Of a stretch of 64,000 nucleotides of DNA, positions 17,917 through 25,650 are shown piece by piece. The DNA lies in the NCBI RefSeq assembly GCF_024105735.1, contig NZ_JAAAML010000001.1:1-64000 (forward strand), written 5' to 3'. A program made the position numbers and the translations under genes. Below the pieces are notes generated by a model. It ran no database searches. It worked only from the letters and a program-made list of their open reading frames with translations, and had not been told where the DNA came from. This DNA comes from Parahoeflea alexandrii (GTDB lineage Bacteria; Pseudomonadota; Alphaproteobacteria; Rhizobiales; Rhizobiaceae). How positions within the stretch are numbered: the stretch's first letter is position 1; the number at the start of each line of letters is the position of its first letter.

Positions 17917-18540
17917 ATGACCGCAATGCTTGAAGTCCGGAACCTTGAAAAGATCTACACCAAGAGCCGCTTTGACCGGACGCCGACCTTTCGACTGACG
18001 GCGGATTTCACCGTCGAAAAGCCGGGAATCGTGGGAATGATGGGTCCGAACGGATCCGGCAAGACCACCTTGTTCGAACTCATTACCGGGTCAAACGCGC
18101 CCACCTCTGGTGAGGTTGCCGTCTCGGGCCGCAACATTCACAAGGTTCGGACCGATCAGCGCGACCGCCTGGCGATTCACTATCACCAGTCCTACCAGGT
18201 GCGGCACTTCCGGTCCTGGAAACCCAATGTGATGATGGAACCCGCGGGCTCGGACTATCCGATGCTGCATCTGTTTGACGAACCGCAATTCAATACCCAG
18301 GACGGCTATATCGGCTTCATGCTCGATTTCTTTCGCCGCCTGCGCGAGGAGGGCCGTCTCGTGTTCCTCTGCGTTCACCCCAATGAGCGGTTTCACCTCG
18401 AGATTGTCGAAGAGATCTGCGAGAGCTTCGTCTTCGTCAACAAGGGCAGCGTGACATCCCTGCCGGACTACGCCTCGCTTCTCGCCCACGAGCCCGCGCG
18501 TGCCTATCTGGGCGATCTGCTGACGGAGTGCGCGGCATGA
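17917..18540 (+). CDS. Aberrant ABC ATPase lacking the signature helix
   Basis: 207 aa, short for an ABC ATPase. Walker A is intact (GPNGSGKTT, residues 43-51). A Q-loop glutamine is at about residue 91 (HYHQS), Walker B is MLHLFDEP (116-123), and an H-loop histidine is at about 154 (CVHPNE). Between Q-loop and Walker B there are only about 25 residues, so the helical subdomain with the LSGGQ signature is missing. Normal ABC dimers need that motif to complete the ATP site. It sits in frame order between a normal LivGF pair and a cupin gene, overlapping the latter by ATGA, so it is expressed. Its role (regulatory, accessory or vestigial) is unknown. Confidence 0.75.
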   Translation: MTAMLEVRNLEKIYTKSRFDRTPTFRLTADFTVEKPGIVGMMGPNGSGKTTLFELITGSNAPTSGEVAVSGRNIHKVRTDQRDRLAIHYHQSYQVRHFRSWKPNVMMEPAGSDYPMLHLFDEPQFNTQDGYIGFMLDFFRRLREEGRLVFLCVHPNERFHLEIVEEICESFVFVNKGSVTSLPDYASLLAHEPARAYLGDLLTECAA

Positions 18541-18857
18541 GCAAGGTGTTTCAAATGGGCGCCTATGTCCCTCCGGTTTCTGAGAATGCCGTGGCCGTGG
18601 ATTTCCCGGGCTTTTCTTTCGGCGTCTTCCGCGATCCGGCCGGGCAGGTGTGGGCCGATTTCATCCACGACACCGATGAATTCGTCGTCGTCGCCGAAGG
18701 CGAGATGGAGATCGAGGTTGCCGGAGAAGTTGCCCAATGCTGTCCGGGGGATCTGGTGAAGATCCCGGCCGGCGCCAGCCACAGCCTTCGGACGTCGATG
18801 AATGGCGGCAGCGTCTGGTATTACGGCTATGGCAGGTTCGGAGGCAATCATGACTGA
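18537..18857 (+). CDS. Small cupin-domain protein
   Basis: 106-aa single-domain cupin starting at the ATG that overlaps the previous stop. The two cupin motifs can be traced in WADFIHDTDEFVVVAEGEMEIEV and PGDLVKIPAGASHSLR. A metal site is possible through the His/Asp/Glu of the first motif and the His of the second. Small cupins in sugar operons can be isomerases, mutarotase-like proteins or ligand sensors; none of these can be picked out here. Its last codons overlap the start of the Gfo/Idh/MocA gene. Confidence 0.8.
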   Translation: MSKVFQMGAYVPPVSENAVAVDFPGFSFGVFRDPAGQVWADFIHDTDEFVVVAEGEMEIEVAGEVAQCCPGDLVKIPAGASHSLRTSMNGGSVWYYGYGRFGGNHD

Positions 18858-19851
18858 CGGCTTGCGCGTTGCGCTGGTGGGCTGCGGTCTCATCAGCCTT
18901 TATCATCTGAGGGCCTGGCAGGCCGCCGGCGCTGAGATCGTCGCACTCTGCGATATCGATCTGGCAAAGGCGGAAGCGCGCGGGGCGGAATTCGGGGTGA
19001 CGCGTCTCCACACGGACGCGGCGGAAATGTTCAGGCAGGGCGGTTTCGACGCGGTGGACATCGCCGCCTCGGTTGGCGCCCACGCGCCGGTTGCGCGGAT
19101 GGCGGCGGATCATGGTGTGCATATCATGTGCCAGAAACCGTTGACCGAAACGGTGGCCGAAGCGGAAGAACTGATCGCCTATGTCGGTGAGCGGGTGCGT
19201 TTCATGGTGCATGAGAACTACCGGTTCCGGCCCCACTACATGACCGTGCGGCGCTGGATTGCCGAAGATCGTATCGGCACGGTCCGGCATGTGCAGATTT
19301 CCTGCCGCGGATCGGGGCTGTGCCCGCGCGAAGACAATGTGCCCTTCCTTATCGAGCGTCAGCCCTATCTCACCGGCTTCCGCCGGAATCTGGTTTTCGA
19401 AACAATGATCCATCATCTCGATGTGCTGCGCTGTCTGTGCGGGCCGTTGAAGGTGATCGCGGCACGGCTGAACACACTGGCTGAAGGACTGCCGGGGGAG
19501 GATACGGCGGCGATCCTTCTGCAAGGACGGGACGGGCTCATCGCGACGGCGGATGGCTGTCTCGTCGCGCCGGGCTATCCTGAGCTGCATGGCGACCGGC
19601 TCGAGGTGATTGGAGCCAAGGGCACCATCGTTATGGAATTGAACAAGACGTACCTGGTTGGCGCCGAGGAAACTGCCGAAGAAGTGGATCTGCCTGGCCG
19701 CTACCAGGAGTGCTTCGACACGATCATGGCGGACTTCGTTCGGGGCCTGCGCCAGGGAACAGAATTCGAGACCGATCGGCTCGACAATCTTGAAACATTG
19801 CGGCTCATGGAAAGCGTCTATCAGGCTGCAGGCTTGGAGATCACAGAATGA
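18850..19851 (+). CDS. Gfo/Idh/MocA-family oxidoreductase
   Basis: 333-aa NAD(P)-dependent dehydrogenase from ATG 18850. The N-terminal Rossmann motif is VALVGCGLISLYHL. The catalytic lysine lies in MCQKPLTETVAEAEEL, where the usual EKP reads QKP. A C-terminal alpha/beta substrate domain follows from about residue 120 (FMVHENYRFRPHY). Family members oxidise or reduce sugars, inositols or sugar lactones. In this operon it could oxidise the imported sugar or an epimer before dehydration. It overlaps its neighbours at both ends. Confidence 0.9.
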   Translation: MTDGLRVALVGCGLISLYHLRAWQAAGAEIVALCDIDLAKAEARGAEFGVTRLHTDAAEMFRQGGFDAVDIAASVGAHAPVARMAADHGVHIMCQKPLTETVAEAEELIAYVGERVRFMVHENYRFRPHYMTVRRWIAEDRIGTVRHVQISCRGSGLCPREDNVPFLIERQPYLTGFRRNLVFETMIHHLDVLRCLCGPLKVIAARLNTLAEGLPGEDTAAILLQGRDGLIATADGCLVAPGYPELHGDRLEVIGAKGTIVMELNKTYLVGAEETAEEVDLPGRYQECFDTIMADFVRGLRQGTEFETDRLDNLETLRLMESVYQAAGLEITE

Positions 19852-20666
19852 ATCAGGCAACAAGCCTCACACCCGCAGTCGACACCGAGCGGCTTGACCG
19901 ATTGTTCGATGTGAAGGGATTGCGGGTTTTTGTGCCTGGTGGCTATGGCGCAATCGGTGAAGCGGTTGCCACTGGGATGGCGCGCCGCGGCGCCGTCGTC
20001 ACGATCGCGGGGCCGTCGCCTGACAAGGCCAGAGCACTGGCCTTGAGCCTGGGAGACAACGGTGCCACAGCACACGGAATTGCGCTCGACGCCAGCAATG
20101 TAGCCGACATCATGCGCGCCACCTCCGAGGCTGTCGGACTGATGGGCGGCATCGACGTGCTGGTCAATTGCGTCGGCATCCAGCGTGAACAATCGATTCT
20201 GGAGGTTACCGAAGAGACATTCGACGAGGTCTACGAGACCAATCTCAAATCGGCGATGTTCATGGCCCAGGCCGTGGCGCGAGACCAGATCGAACGCGGC
20301 AACGGCGGGAGGCAGATTCATCTGTTGTCGGTTCGCTCGCAACTTGCGTTGCGCAACCGGGGCTATTCCGCCTATTGCGCTACCAAGGGCGGCCTGGTGA
20401 TGCTGGTCAAGCAGCATGCCATGGAACTTGCGCCCTATGGCATCACAGTCAACGGGGTCGCGCCGACATTCATCCAGTCGGACCGCATCCGCGCGCATCT
20501 TGATGATCCGGCATTCCGCAAATTCATGCTCGAGCGAAATCCCTTGGGGCGTATCGGAGACCCGGTCGAGGTTGTCGGCCAGGTCATCACCATGGCCGCT
20601 CCGGCGGGCAGCTACATGACCGGCCAGGTGGTCTACATAGACGGCGGGGTCACGGCATCACAATGA
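19848..20666 (+). CDS. Short-chain dehydrogenase/reductase
   Basis: 272-aa SDR. The nucleotide-binding glycine motif is PGGYGAIG (residues 30-37), the NAG-like motif is NCVG, and the catalytic residues are Ser161, Tyr176 and Lys180 (YCATK). A C-terminal GQVVYIDGG motif completes the classical SDR layout. It overlaps the genes before and after by four bases. In the inferred route it would oxidise a hydroxyl of the sugar acid or its lactone precursor. The substrate is not readable from the sequence. Confidence 0.9.
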   Translation: MNQATSLTPAVDTERLDRLFDVKGLRVFVPGGYGAIGEAVATGMARRGAVVTIAGPSPDKARALALSLGDNGATAHGIALDASNVADIMRATSEAVGLMGGIDVLVNCVGIQREQSILEVTEETFDEVYETNLKSAMFMAQAVARDQIERGNGGRQIHLLSVRSQLALRNRGYSAYCATKGGLVMLVKQHAMELAPYGITVNGVAPTFIQSDRIRAHLDDPAFRKFMLERNPLGRIGDPVEVVGQVITMAAPAGSYMTGQVVYIDGGVTASQ

Positions 20667-22384
20667 AACGGAACTTGCGCTCCGCACGCTGGTTCGAACC
20701 GGACGATCTGCGCGGATTCGGGCACCGGTCCCGGCTCATGCAGATGGGGTATTCGAAGGAAGACTGGCACGGCCGGCCGGTCATAGCCATCGTCAACACC
20801 TGGTCGGATATCAATCCCTGCCATGCCCATTTCCGGAGCCGAGTGGAAGACGTAAGGCGCGGCGTGCTCCAGGCCGGCGGGTTTCCGATCGAGCTGCCGG
20901 CGCTGTCGCTGAGCGAGAATTTCGTCAAGCCGACGACGATGCTCTACCGCAATCTTCTGGCGATGGAGACGGAGGAGCTTCTGCGCTCGCACCCCGTGGA
21001 TGGGGCTGTCCTGATGGGTGGCTGCGACAAGACAACACCGGGGCTGCTGCTGGGAGCGATCAGCATGGATCTGCCCTGCATTTTCCTGCCGGCCGGCCCG
21101 ATGTTGCGGGGCAATCTGCGCGGCGAGGTGCTGGGTTCGGGCGCGGACACGTGGAAATACTGGGACGAGCGCCGTGCCGGCAAGATCGGGATCGAGGAGT
21201 GGCAGGGTGTCGAGGCAGGTATCGCCCGGAGCTATGGCCACTGCATGACGATGGGCACGGCCGCAACGATGACCGCGCTGGCGGACGCTTTGGGACTGTG
21301 CCTGACCGGTTCATCTTCCATTCCTGCGGCGGATGCGAACCACATCCGTATGGCCGCGGCCTGCGGACGCCGCGCTGTGGAAATGGTCAACGACGATCTG
21401 CGTCCCTCCAGCATTCTCACCCGGGCATCGTTTGACAATGCGCTCAATGTCGCCATGGCGATGGGATGTTCAACCAACGCCATCATTCACCTGATCGCCC
21501 TGTCGCGCCGGGCCGGGTTCCCGCTGACGCTTGTTGATTTTCACGCAGCCGGGCATCGCGTGCCGGTGCTGGCCAATATCCGCCCGTCGGGCGAGCGCTA
21601 CTTGATGGAGGATTTCTTCTATGCCGGCGGGCTGAAGGCATTGATGGCACAAATGGGGGACCTGCTGGATGGCACGGCGGCAACCGTGACGGGACAGAGC
21701 CTCGGGGCCGAAATCGCCGGCGCTGAAACCTATCTGCCCGATGTCATCCGCAGTCTCGACAACCCGGTGTCCCTGGAGCCGGCAATGGCGGTTCTGCGCG
21801 GCAATCTGGCGCCGCAGGGCGCGGTGATGAAGCCCTCAGCGGCAGATCCGCGACTGCTCAGCCATCGCGGCCCGGCGCTTGTGTTCGACAGCTATGCCGA
21901 CATGAAAGCGCGGATCGACGATCCAACTCTCAACGTGACGGCGGACACGGTGCTGATCATGCGCGGCGCCGGGCCGCAGGGCGGACCGGGCATGCCGGAA
22001 TGGGGCATGTTGCCGATCCCCAAATACCTGCTCGAGCAGGGCGTGCGCGATATGGTTCGCATCTCGGACGCCCGCATGAGCGGCACCAGCTACGGGGCCT
22101 GCATCCTGCATGTTTCGCCCGAAGCCCATGTCGGCGGGCCGCTGGCGCTGGTGCGGACCGGCGACATCATCGCAGTCGATGCCCGGGCAGGACGCATTGA
22201 CATGGAGGTGCCCGAGGACGAACTGGCCCACCGCCGCGCGGCCTGGTCCGCTCCGGCCGGAAAGGCGGGGCGCGGGTATGGCTGGGTTTATGCGCAGCAC
22301 ATCCTGCAGGCCGACCAAGGCTGTGATTTCGATTTTCTGGAAACCGGGTTCGGGGCTTCCGCGCCCGAGCCGGAAATTCTCTGA
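20663..22384 (+). CDS. IlvD/Edd-family sugar-acid dehydratase
   Basis: 573-aa Fe-S dehydratase. Cysteines at 53 (NPCH), 121 (GGCDKTTPG) and 194 (GHCMTMG) have the 68- and 73-residue spacing that I recall for the [2Fe-2S] cluster of L-arabinonate and D-xylonate dehydratases. GAGPQGGPGMPEW, RMSGTSYGACILHVSPEAHVGGPLALV and the general length also fit the pentonate dehydratase branch better than IlvD itself. It should remove water from an aldonate to give a 2-keto-3-deoxy acid, the substrate for the aldolase encoded downstream. Which aldonate is unknown. Confidence 0.88.
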   Translation: MKRNLRSARWFEPDDLRGFGHRSRLMQMGYSKEDWHGRPVIAIVNTWSDINPCHAHFRSRVEDVRRGVLQAGGFPIELPALSLSENFVKPTTMLYRNLLAMETEELLRSHPVDGAVLMGGCDKTTPGLLLGAISMDLPCIFLPAGPMLRGNLRGEVLGSGADTWKYWDERRAGKIGIEEWQGVEAGIARSYGHCMTMGTAATMTALADALGLCLTGSSSIPAADANHIRMAAACGRRAVEMVNDDLRPSSILTRASFDNALNVAMAMGCSTNAIIHLIALSRRAGFPLTLVDFHAAGHRVPVLANIRPSGERYLMEDFFYAGGLKALMAQMGDLLDGTAATVTGQSLGAEIAGAETYLPDVIRSLDNPVSLEPAMAVLRGNLAPQGAVMKPSAADPRLLSHRGPALVFDSYADMKARIDDPTLNVTADTVLIMRGAGPQGGPGMPEWGMLPIPKYLLEQGVRDMVRISDARMSGTSYGACILHVSPEAHVGGPLALVRTGDIIAVDARAGRIDMEVPEDELAHRRAAWSAPAGKAGRGYGWVYAQHILQADQGCDFDFLETGFGASAPEPEIL

Positions 22385-22399
22385 CCGACAGGTGAAAAG

Positions 22400-23839
22400 A
22401 TGACCAAGATGCAGCCGAAACTCCTGATAAACGGCGAGTTCAAAAACCGTGGCCAGGCAGATGCCATCCCGGTGATCAACCCCTGCAACGGCGAGACGCT
22501 TTGGGAGCAGCCGGCCTGCGGACCGGACGATGTGGCCGAAGCGCTGGCCCATGCCCGCGCGGCGCAGGCGAGCTGGTCGAAGGTGCACGGATGGGAGCGT
22601 GGCCGTATCCTGCGGGCTGTGGCATCCGAGATGCGCGCGCGCACGGATGCCATTGCTTCCGCGCTCTCGATGGAAATCGGGCGGCCGATTTCCCAGGCGG
22701 CCGGTGAGGTCGGGGCCGCGATCGAGCAGTTCGAGTGGTTTGCAGGCGAGGCCGAGCGGCTGTTCGGAGACGTGATCGCCTCGCGGCAGGGCGGACGGCT
22801 TCTGACCGAGCATGAGCCAGTCGGTATATGCGCTGCCTTCACGGCGTGGAACTTCCCGGTCAACCTGCCGGTGCGCAAGATCGCGCCCGCGCTGGCCGCC
22901 GGCAATGTCATTCTCGTTCGTCCCTCCGAGCAGGTGCCGATGACCTCCACGCTGATCGCTGAAGCCTGCGTCGCCGGCGGCGTGCCGGCGGGCGTCGTGC
23001 AGTTGTTGCTGGGAAGGGCAGCAGACGTGTCGGCGCCGATCATGGCGGCCAACGAGGTCCGCAAGATCTCGCTGACCGGTTCGACCCGGGTCGGGCAGAT
23101 GCTGATGGCGGAGGCTGCCAAAACCGTCAAGCGCTGCTCAATGGAACTGGGTGGGCATTCTGCCGTGGTTGTCTGTGCGGATTCGGACGTCGAGGCCGCC
23201 GCCGCCCAGTGCGCGTTGTTCAAGTTCCGCAATGCCGGACAGGTCTGCATCGCGCCAAACCGCTTCTATGTCGAGGAGAGCGTGTCGGAGAGGTTTCTCG
23301 CCAGGATGCAGGCTGACGCGGAGGCGCTGGTGCTCGGCGACAGCCAGGACCGGGCAACCACAATGGGACCTCTGACGCTGGCCTCGGGACGTGACAAGGT
23401 CGAGCGGCTGATCGCCGACGCGATCGGGCATGGCGCCCGTCTGGTCACCGGTGGCAAAAGGCCGGAAGGGCGCAACAGCGGATATTTCCTGGAGCCGACG
23501 GTTCTCGGAGATGTTCCAGATCATGCCGCCATCATGTCGGAGGAGCCGTTCGGGCCAGTCGCGCCCGTGGCGAGTTTCTCCGATCTCGATGAGGCCATCG
23601 AGCGTGCCAATTCAACCCCTTACGGCCTCGCCGCCTATGCCTTCACCTCCAGCCAAAGCAAGGCCGACACCCTGTCGCGCGGACTGCATGCGGGGATGGT
23701 CGGCATCAATACCTTCATGGTTGCCCATGCCGAAGCACCCTTCGGCGGTGTAGATCACTCCGGAATGGGCCGGGAAGGCGGGCGCGAGGCGATCCGCGAT
23801 TACCAGAATACAAAGTTAACTCACATGATGGCGGTTTGA
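22400..23839 (+). CDS. NAD(P)-dependent aldehyde dehydrogenase
   Basis: 479-aa ALDH. The catalytic residues are Glu249 in MELGGHS and Cys283 in NAGQVCIAPNRF. The conserved AWNFPVNLPVRKIAPALAAGN and LTGSTRVGQ are present. It resembles the succinate-semialdehyde/glycolaldehyde/lactaldehyde dehydrogenase group. Its place just before an HpcH aldolase suggests oxidation of the aldehyde released by that aldolase (glycolaldehyde from a pentonate, lactaldehyde from a deoxyhexonate). It follows the dehydratase by 15 bases. Confidence 0.9.
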   Translation: MTKMQPKLLINGEFKNRGQADAIPVINPCNGETLWEQPACGPDDVAEALAHARAAQASWSKVHGWERGRILRAVASEMRARTDAIASALSMEIGRPISQAAGEVGAAIEQFEWFAGEAERLFGDVIASRQGGRLLTEHEPVGICAAFTAWNFPVNLPVRKIAPALAAGNVILVRPSEQVPMTSTLIAEACVAGGVPAGVVQLLLGRAADVSAPIMAANEVRKISLTGSTRVGQMLMAEAAKTVKRCSMELGGHSAVVVCADSDVEAAAAQCALFKFRNAGQVCIAPNRFYVEESVSERFLARMQADAEALVLGDSQDRATTMGPLTLASGRDKVERLIADAIGHGARLVTGGKRPEGRNSGYFLEPTVLGDVPDHAAIMSEEPFGPVAPVASFSDLDEAIERANSTPYGLAAYAFTSSQSKADTLSRGLHAGMVGINTFMVAHAEAPFGGVDHSGMGREGGREAIRDYQNTKLTHMMAV

Positions 23840-23840
23840 G

Positions 23841-24629
23841 ATGATGACCAATTCCATCAATAAGCTGCACGGGATCTGGGCCGAGGGGCGGTGCGCTCTC
23901 AATGGCTGGATTGCCGCCCCGTCGGCGATAACGGCCCAGGCAATGGCCGCCGCCAGGTGGGACGCCCTGACCGTCGACCTGCAGCACGGGACTGCCGACT
24001 ACCACGACCTTCTGACCCTGTTGCCCATCATCGAAGCCTCCGGGTCTTCGCCGCTGGTGCGGGTGCCCTGGCTGGATGAGGCGATCATTATGCGGGTGCT
24101 CGATGCCGGCGCCATGGGCGTCATTGCGCCGATGATCGAAACCCCGGACCAGGCCGCGCGCCTCGTTGCGGCCTGCCGTTATCCGCCCGAGGGCGGGCGC
24201 AGTTTTGGCCCCGTGCGCGCGCGCCTTTCCTGGCCAGGGGATTACTCGGTCGCTTCGGCAAATGCCTCGGTGCTGGCATTTGCGATGATCGAAACCCGCG
24301 CAGCCGTAGAGGCGGTCGACGACATCGTCGCCGTGCCCGGGCTGTCGGGCATTTACATCGGACCCAGCGACCTGGCGCTGAGTTACGGCCACCCGCCCCG
24401 GTTTGATTCCGAGGTCGCTGAAATCGTGGAATTGATCGCGCTCATTCGCCGCAAGACCTCCGAGGCCGGGATCCGGTGTGGGCTTCATTGCGGATCATCT
24501 GCCTACGCGGTCAAGGCCGCAGGCTGGGGCATGGACCTGGTCACCGTTGGGTCTGATGCGCGCTTTGTGGAGGCCGGTGCCGCCGAAGCGACGACCGCCT
24601 TTCGAGCCGGTCTGGCCGTCCAGCGATGA
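23841..24629 (+). CDS. HpcH/HpaI-family 2-keto-3-deoxy acid aldolase
   Basis: 262-aa class II pyruvate aldolase. Family blocks are DALTVDLQHG near residue 40 (where DxEHG is common), LVRVPW, and the metal-binding glutamate and aspartate in FAMIETRAAVEAVDDI and GIYIGPSDLALSYG. The enzyme class cleaves 2-keto-3-deoxy sugar acids to pyruvate and an aldehyde. Located between aldehyde dehydrogenase and YjbQ, it completes the inferred dehydration and cleavage route. Two consecutive ATG codons (23841, 23844) follow the ALDH stop directly. Confidence 0.88.
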   Translation: MMTNSINKLHGIWAEGRCALNGWIAAPSAITAQAMAAARWDALTVDLQHGTADYHDLLTLLPIIEASGSSPLVRVPWLDEAIIMRVLDAGAMGVIAPMIETPDQAARLVAACRYPPEGGRSFGPVRARLSWPGDYSVASANASVLAFAMIETRAAVEAVDDIVAVPGLSGIYIGPSDLALSYGHPPRFDSEVAEIVELIALIRRKTSEAGIRCGLHCGSSAYAVKAAGWGMDLVTVGSDARFVEAGAAEATTAFRAGLAVQR

Positions 24630-24660
24630 AGCGAATTGGCCCATTTGCGAGGATGGATTG

Positions 24661-25113
24661 ATGCAACAGTTCTTTTTCGAAGTGAAAATCCAGACTCAAG
24701 GCAAGTCGCTTACGCCTATCGACGACCTGCTGGCGCAGGAGATCCAGACCCGCGGGCTTGACGCAGGACTCCTGACGATCTGGTGCAAGCATACGGGAGC
24801 GTCTCTCCTGGTACAGGCGAATGCGGACGACGATGTTAAGGCCGATATTCTCACCTTCTTCGATGATCTGGTCCCCAAGAACCCGGGGCGTTACCGTCAC
24901 AAGCCTGATCAGCCAGACAACGCACCGTCGCATCTTCGGGCGCTTCTGACGCAAACCCAGATCTCGCTCCCGGTCCGCGACGGATTGCTGCCGCTCGGCG
25001 ACGTGCAGAGCCTGTATCTCTTCGAGCACCGCGAGGCCTCGAAAACACGCCGGCTGTTGGCCCATTACATTGGTGACGCACTACCTGATGAGACTAATTT
25101 TTTGGTGATGTGA
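24661..25113 (+). CDS. YjbQ-family protein (UPF0047)
   Basis: 150 aa from the ATG at 24661; a longer frame upstream overlaps the aldolase gene and is not needed. The family core is clear: WCKHTGASLLVQANADDDV, NAPSHLRALL, LPVRDGLLPLGDVQSLYLFEHRE. YjbQ proteins form metal-binding trimers and some show weak thiamin-phosphate synthase activity; their real role is unsettled. As last gene of a sugar-acid operon it may be a lactone- or phosphate-processing enzyme, but nothing here decides that. Confidence 0.85.
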   Translation: MQQFFFEVKIQTQGKSLTPIDDLLAQEIQTRGLDAGLLTIWCKHTGASLLVQANADDDVKADILTFFDDLVPKNPGRYRHKPDQPDNAPSHLRALLTQTQISLPVRDGLLPLGDVQSLYLFEHREASKTRRLLAHYIGDALPDETNFLVM

Positions 25114-25133
25114 ATGGCTGGCATTGCCAAGAG

Positions 25134-25547
25134 CTACATCAACCGGCCGAGAATGTTGTTGAGCTTGGCCACTTCGCTTTCTCCGAGCAAGCTGCAGATC
25201 GCCTCGTCCTGGCTCTGGACGACGCCGCGGACTTGCGCCATCCGCTTGCGCCCCAGGTCGGTGAGCATCAGGTTGACCTGCCGCTGATCGGTCTTGCCGG
25301 CCTGGCGGTGAACGAGCCCCTCCATGACCATGCGGTCGACCATCTTGGTCAGCGTCGGCGGGTTCATCAGCACGATCCTGGCGAGTTCCCCCATGGTCTG
25401 GCTCGGCTCAGCGTCCAGCGTCTCGAGCACGCGCCAGACCTCCACCTGCACACCATGTTCCTTCAGCGCAGCCGTCAGCGACTGGTGCACGGCCCGGTGC
25501 GCAGCCGCCAGCGTATAGGAGATATAGGAGTCGATCGGGTTCTTCAT
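25134..25547 (-). CDS. MarR-family transcriptional regulator
   Basis: 137-aa winged-helix regulator. The DNA-binding part around residues 50-85 reads MGELARIVLMNPPTLTKMVDRMVMEGLVHRQ, followed by the wing RQVNLMLTDLGRK. Divergent from the AmiC-like gene of the amide cassette and separated by about 100 bases with A/T-rich imperfect palindromes, so it is the probable repressor of that cassette. It faces the YjbQ gene convergently, 20 bases away. The inducer may be an amide or the acid it releases, an inference from context. Confidence 0.88.
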   Translation of the reverse strand: MKNPIDSYISYTLAAAHRAVHQSLTAALKEHGVQVEVWRVLETLDAEPSQTMGELARIVLMNPPTLTKMVDRMVMEGLVHRQAGKTDQRQVNLMLTDLGRKRMAQVRGVVQSQDEAICSLLGESEVAKLNNILGRLM

Positions 25548-25581
25548 GGTTCATCCAAGTGTCAGGTTGCATAGAAAATAG

Positions 25582-25610
25582 TTGACTTGGAAAATAATTT
25601 CAATTGCAAT
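25582..25610 (+). promoter_or_regulatory. Promoter and MarR operator candidate of the amide cassette
   Basis: TTGACT (25582-25587) and TGCAAT (25605-25610) are 17 bases apart, a good spacing for a sigma-70 promoter. An imperfect inverted repeat GAAA-ATAA-TTTC lies in the spacer at 25590-25601, a natural place for a repressor. A promoter here makes the ATG at 25651 the better start for the downstream gene, since 25609 would be inside the -10 element. Confidence 0.45.
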
Positions 25611-25650
25611 GACAAAAATCCCTCAAGCACGGCTGATAGGGGACACGTGC

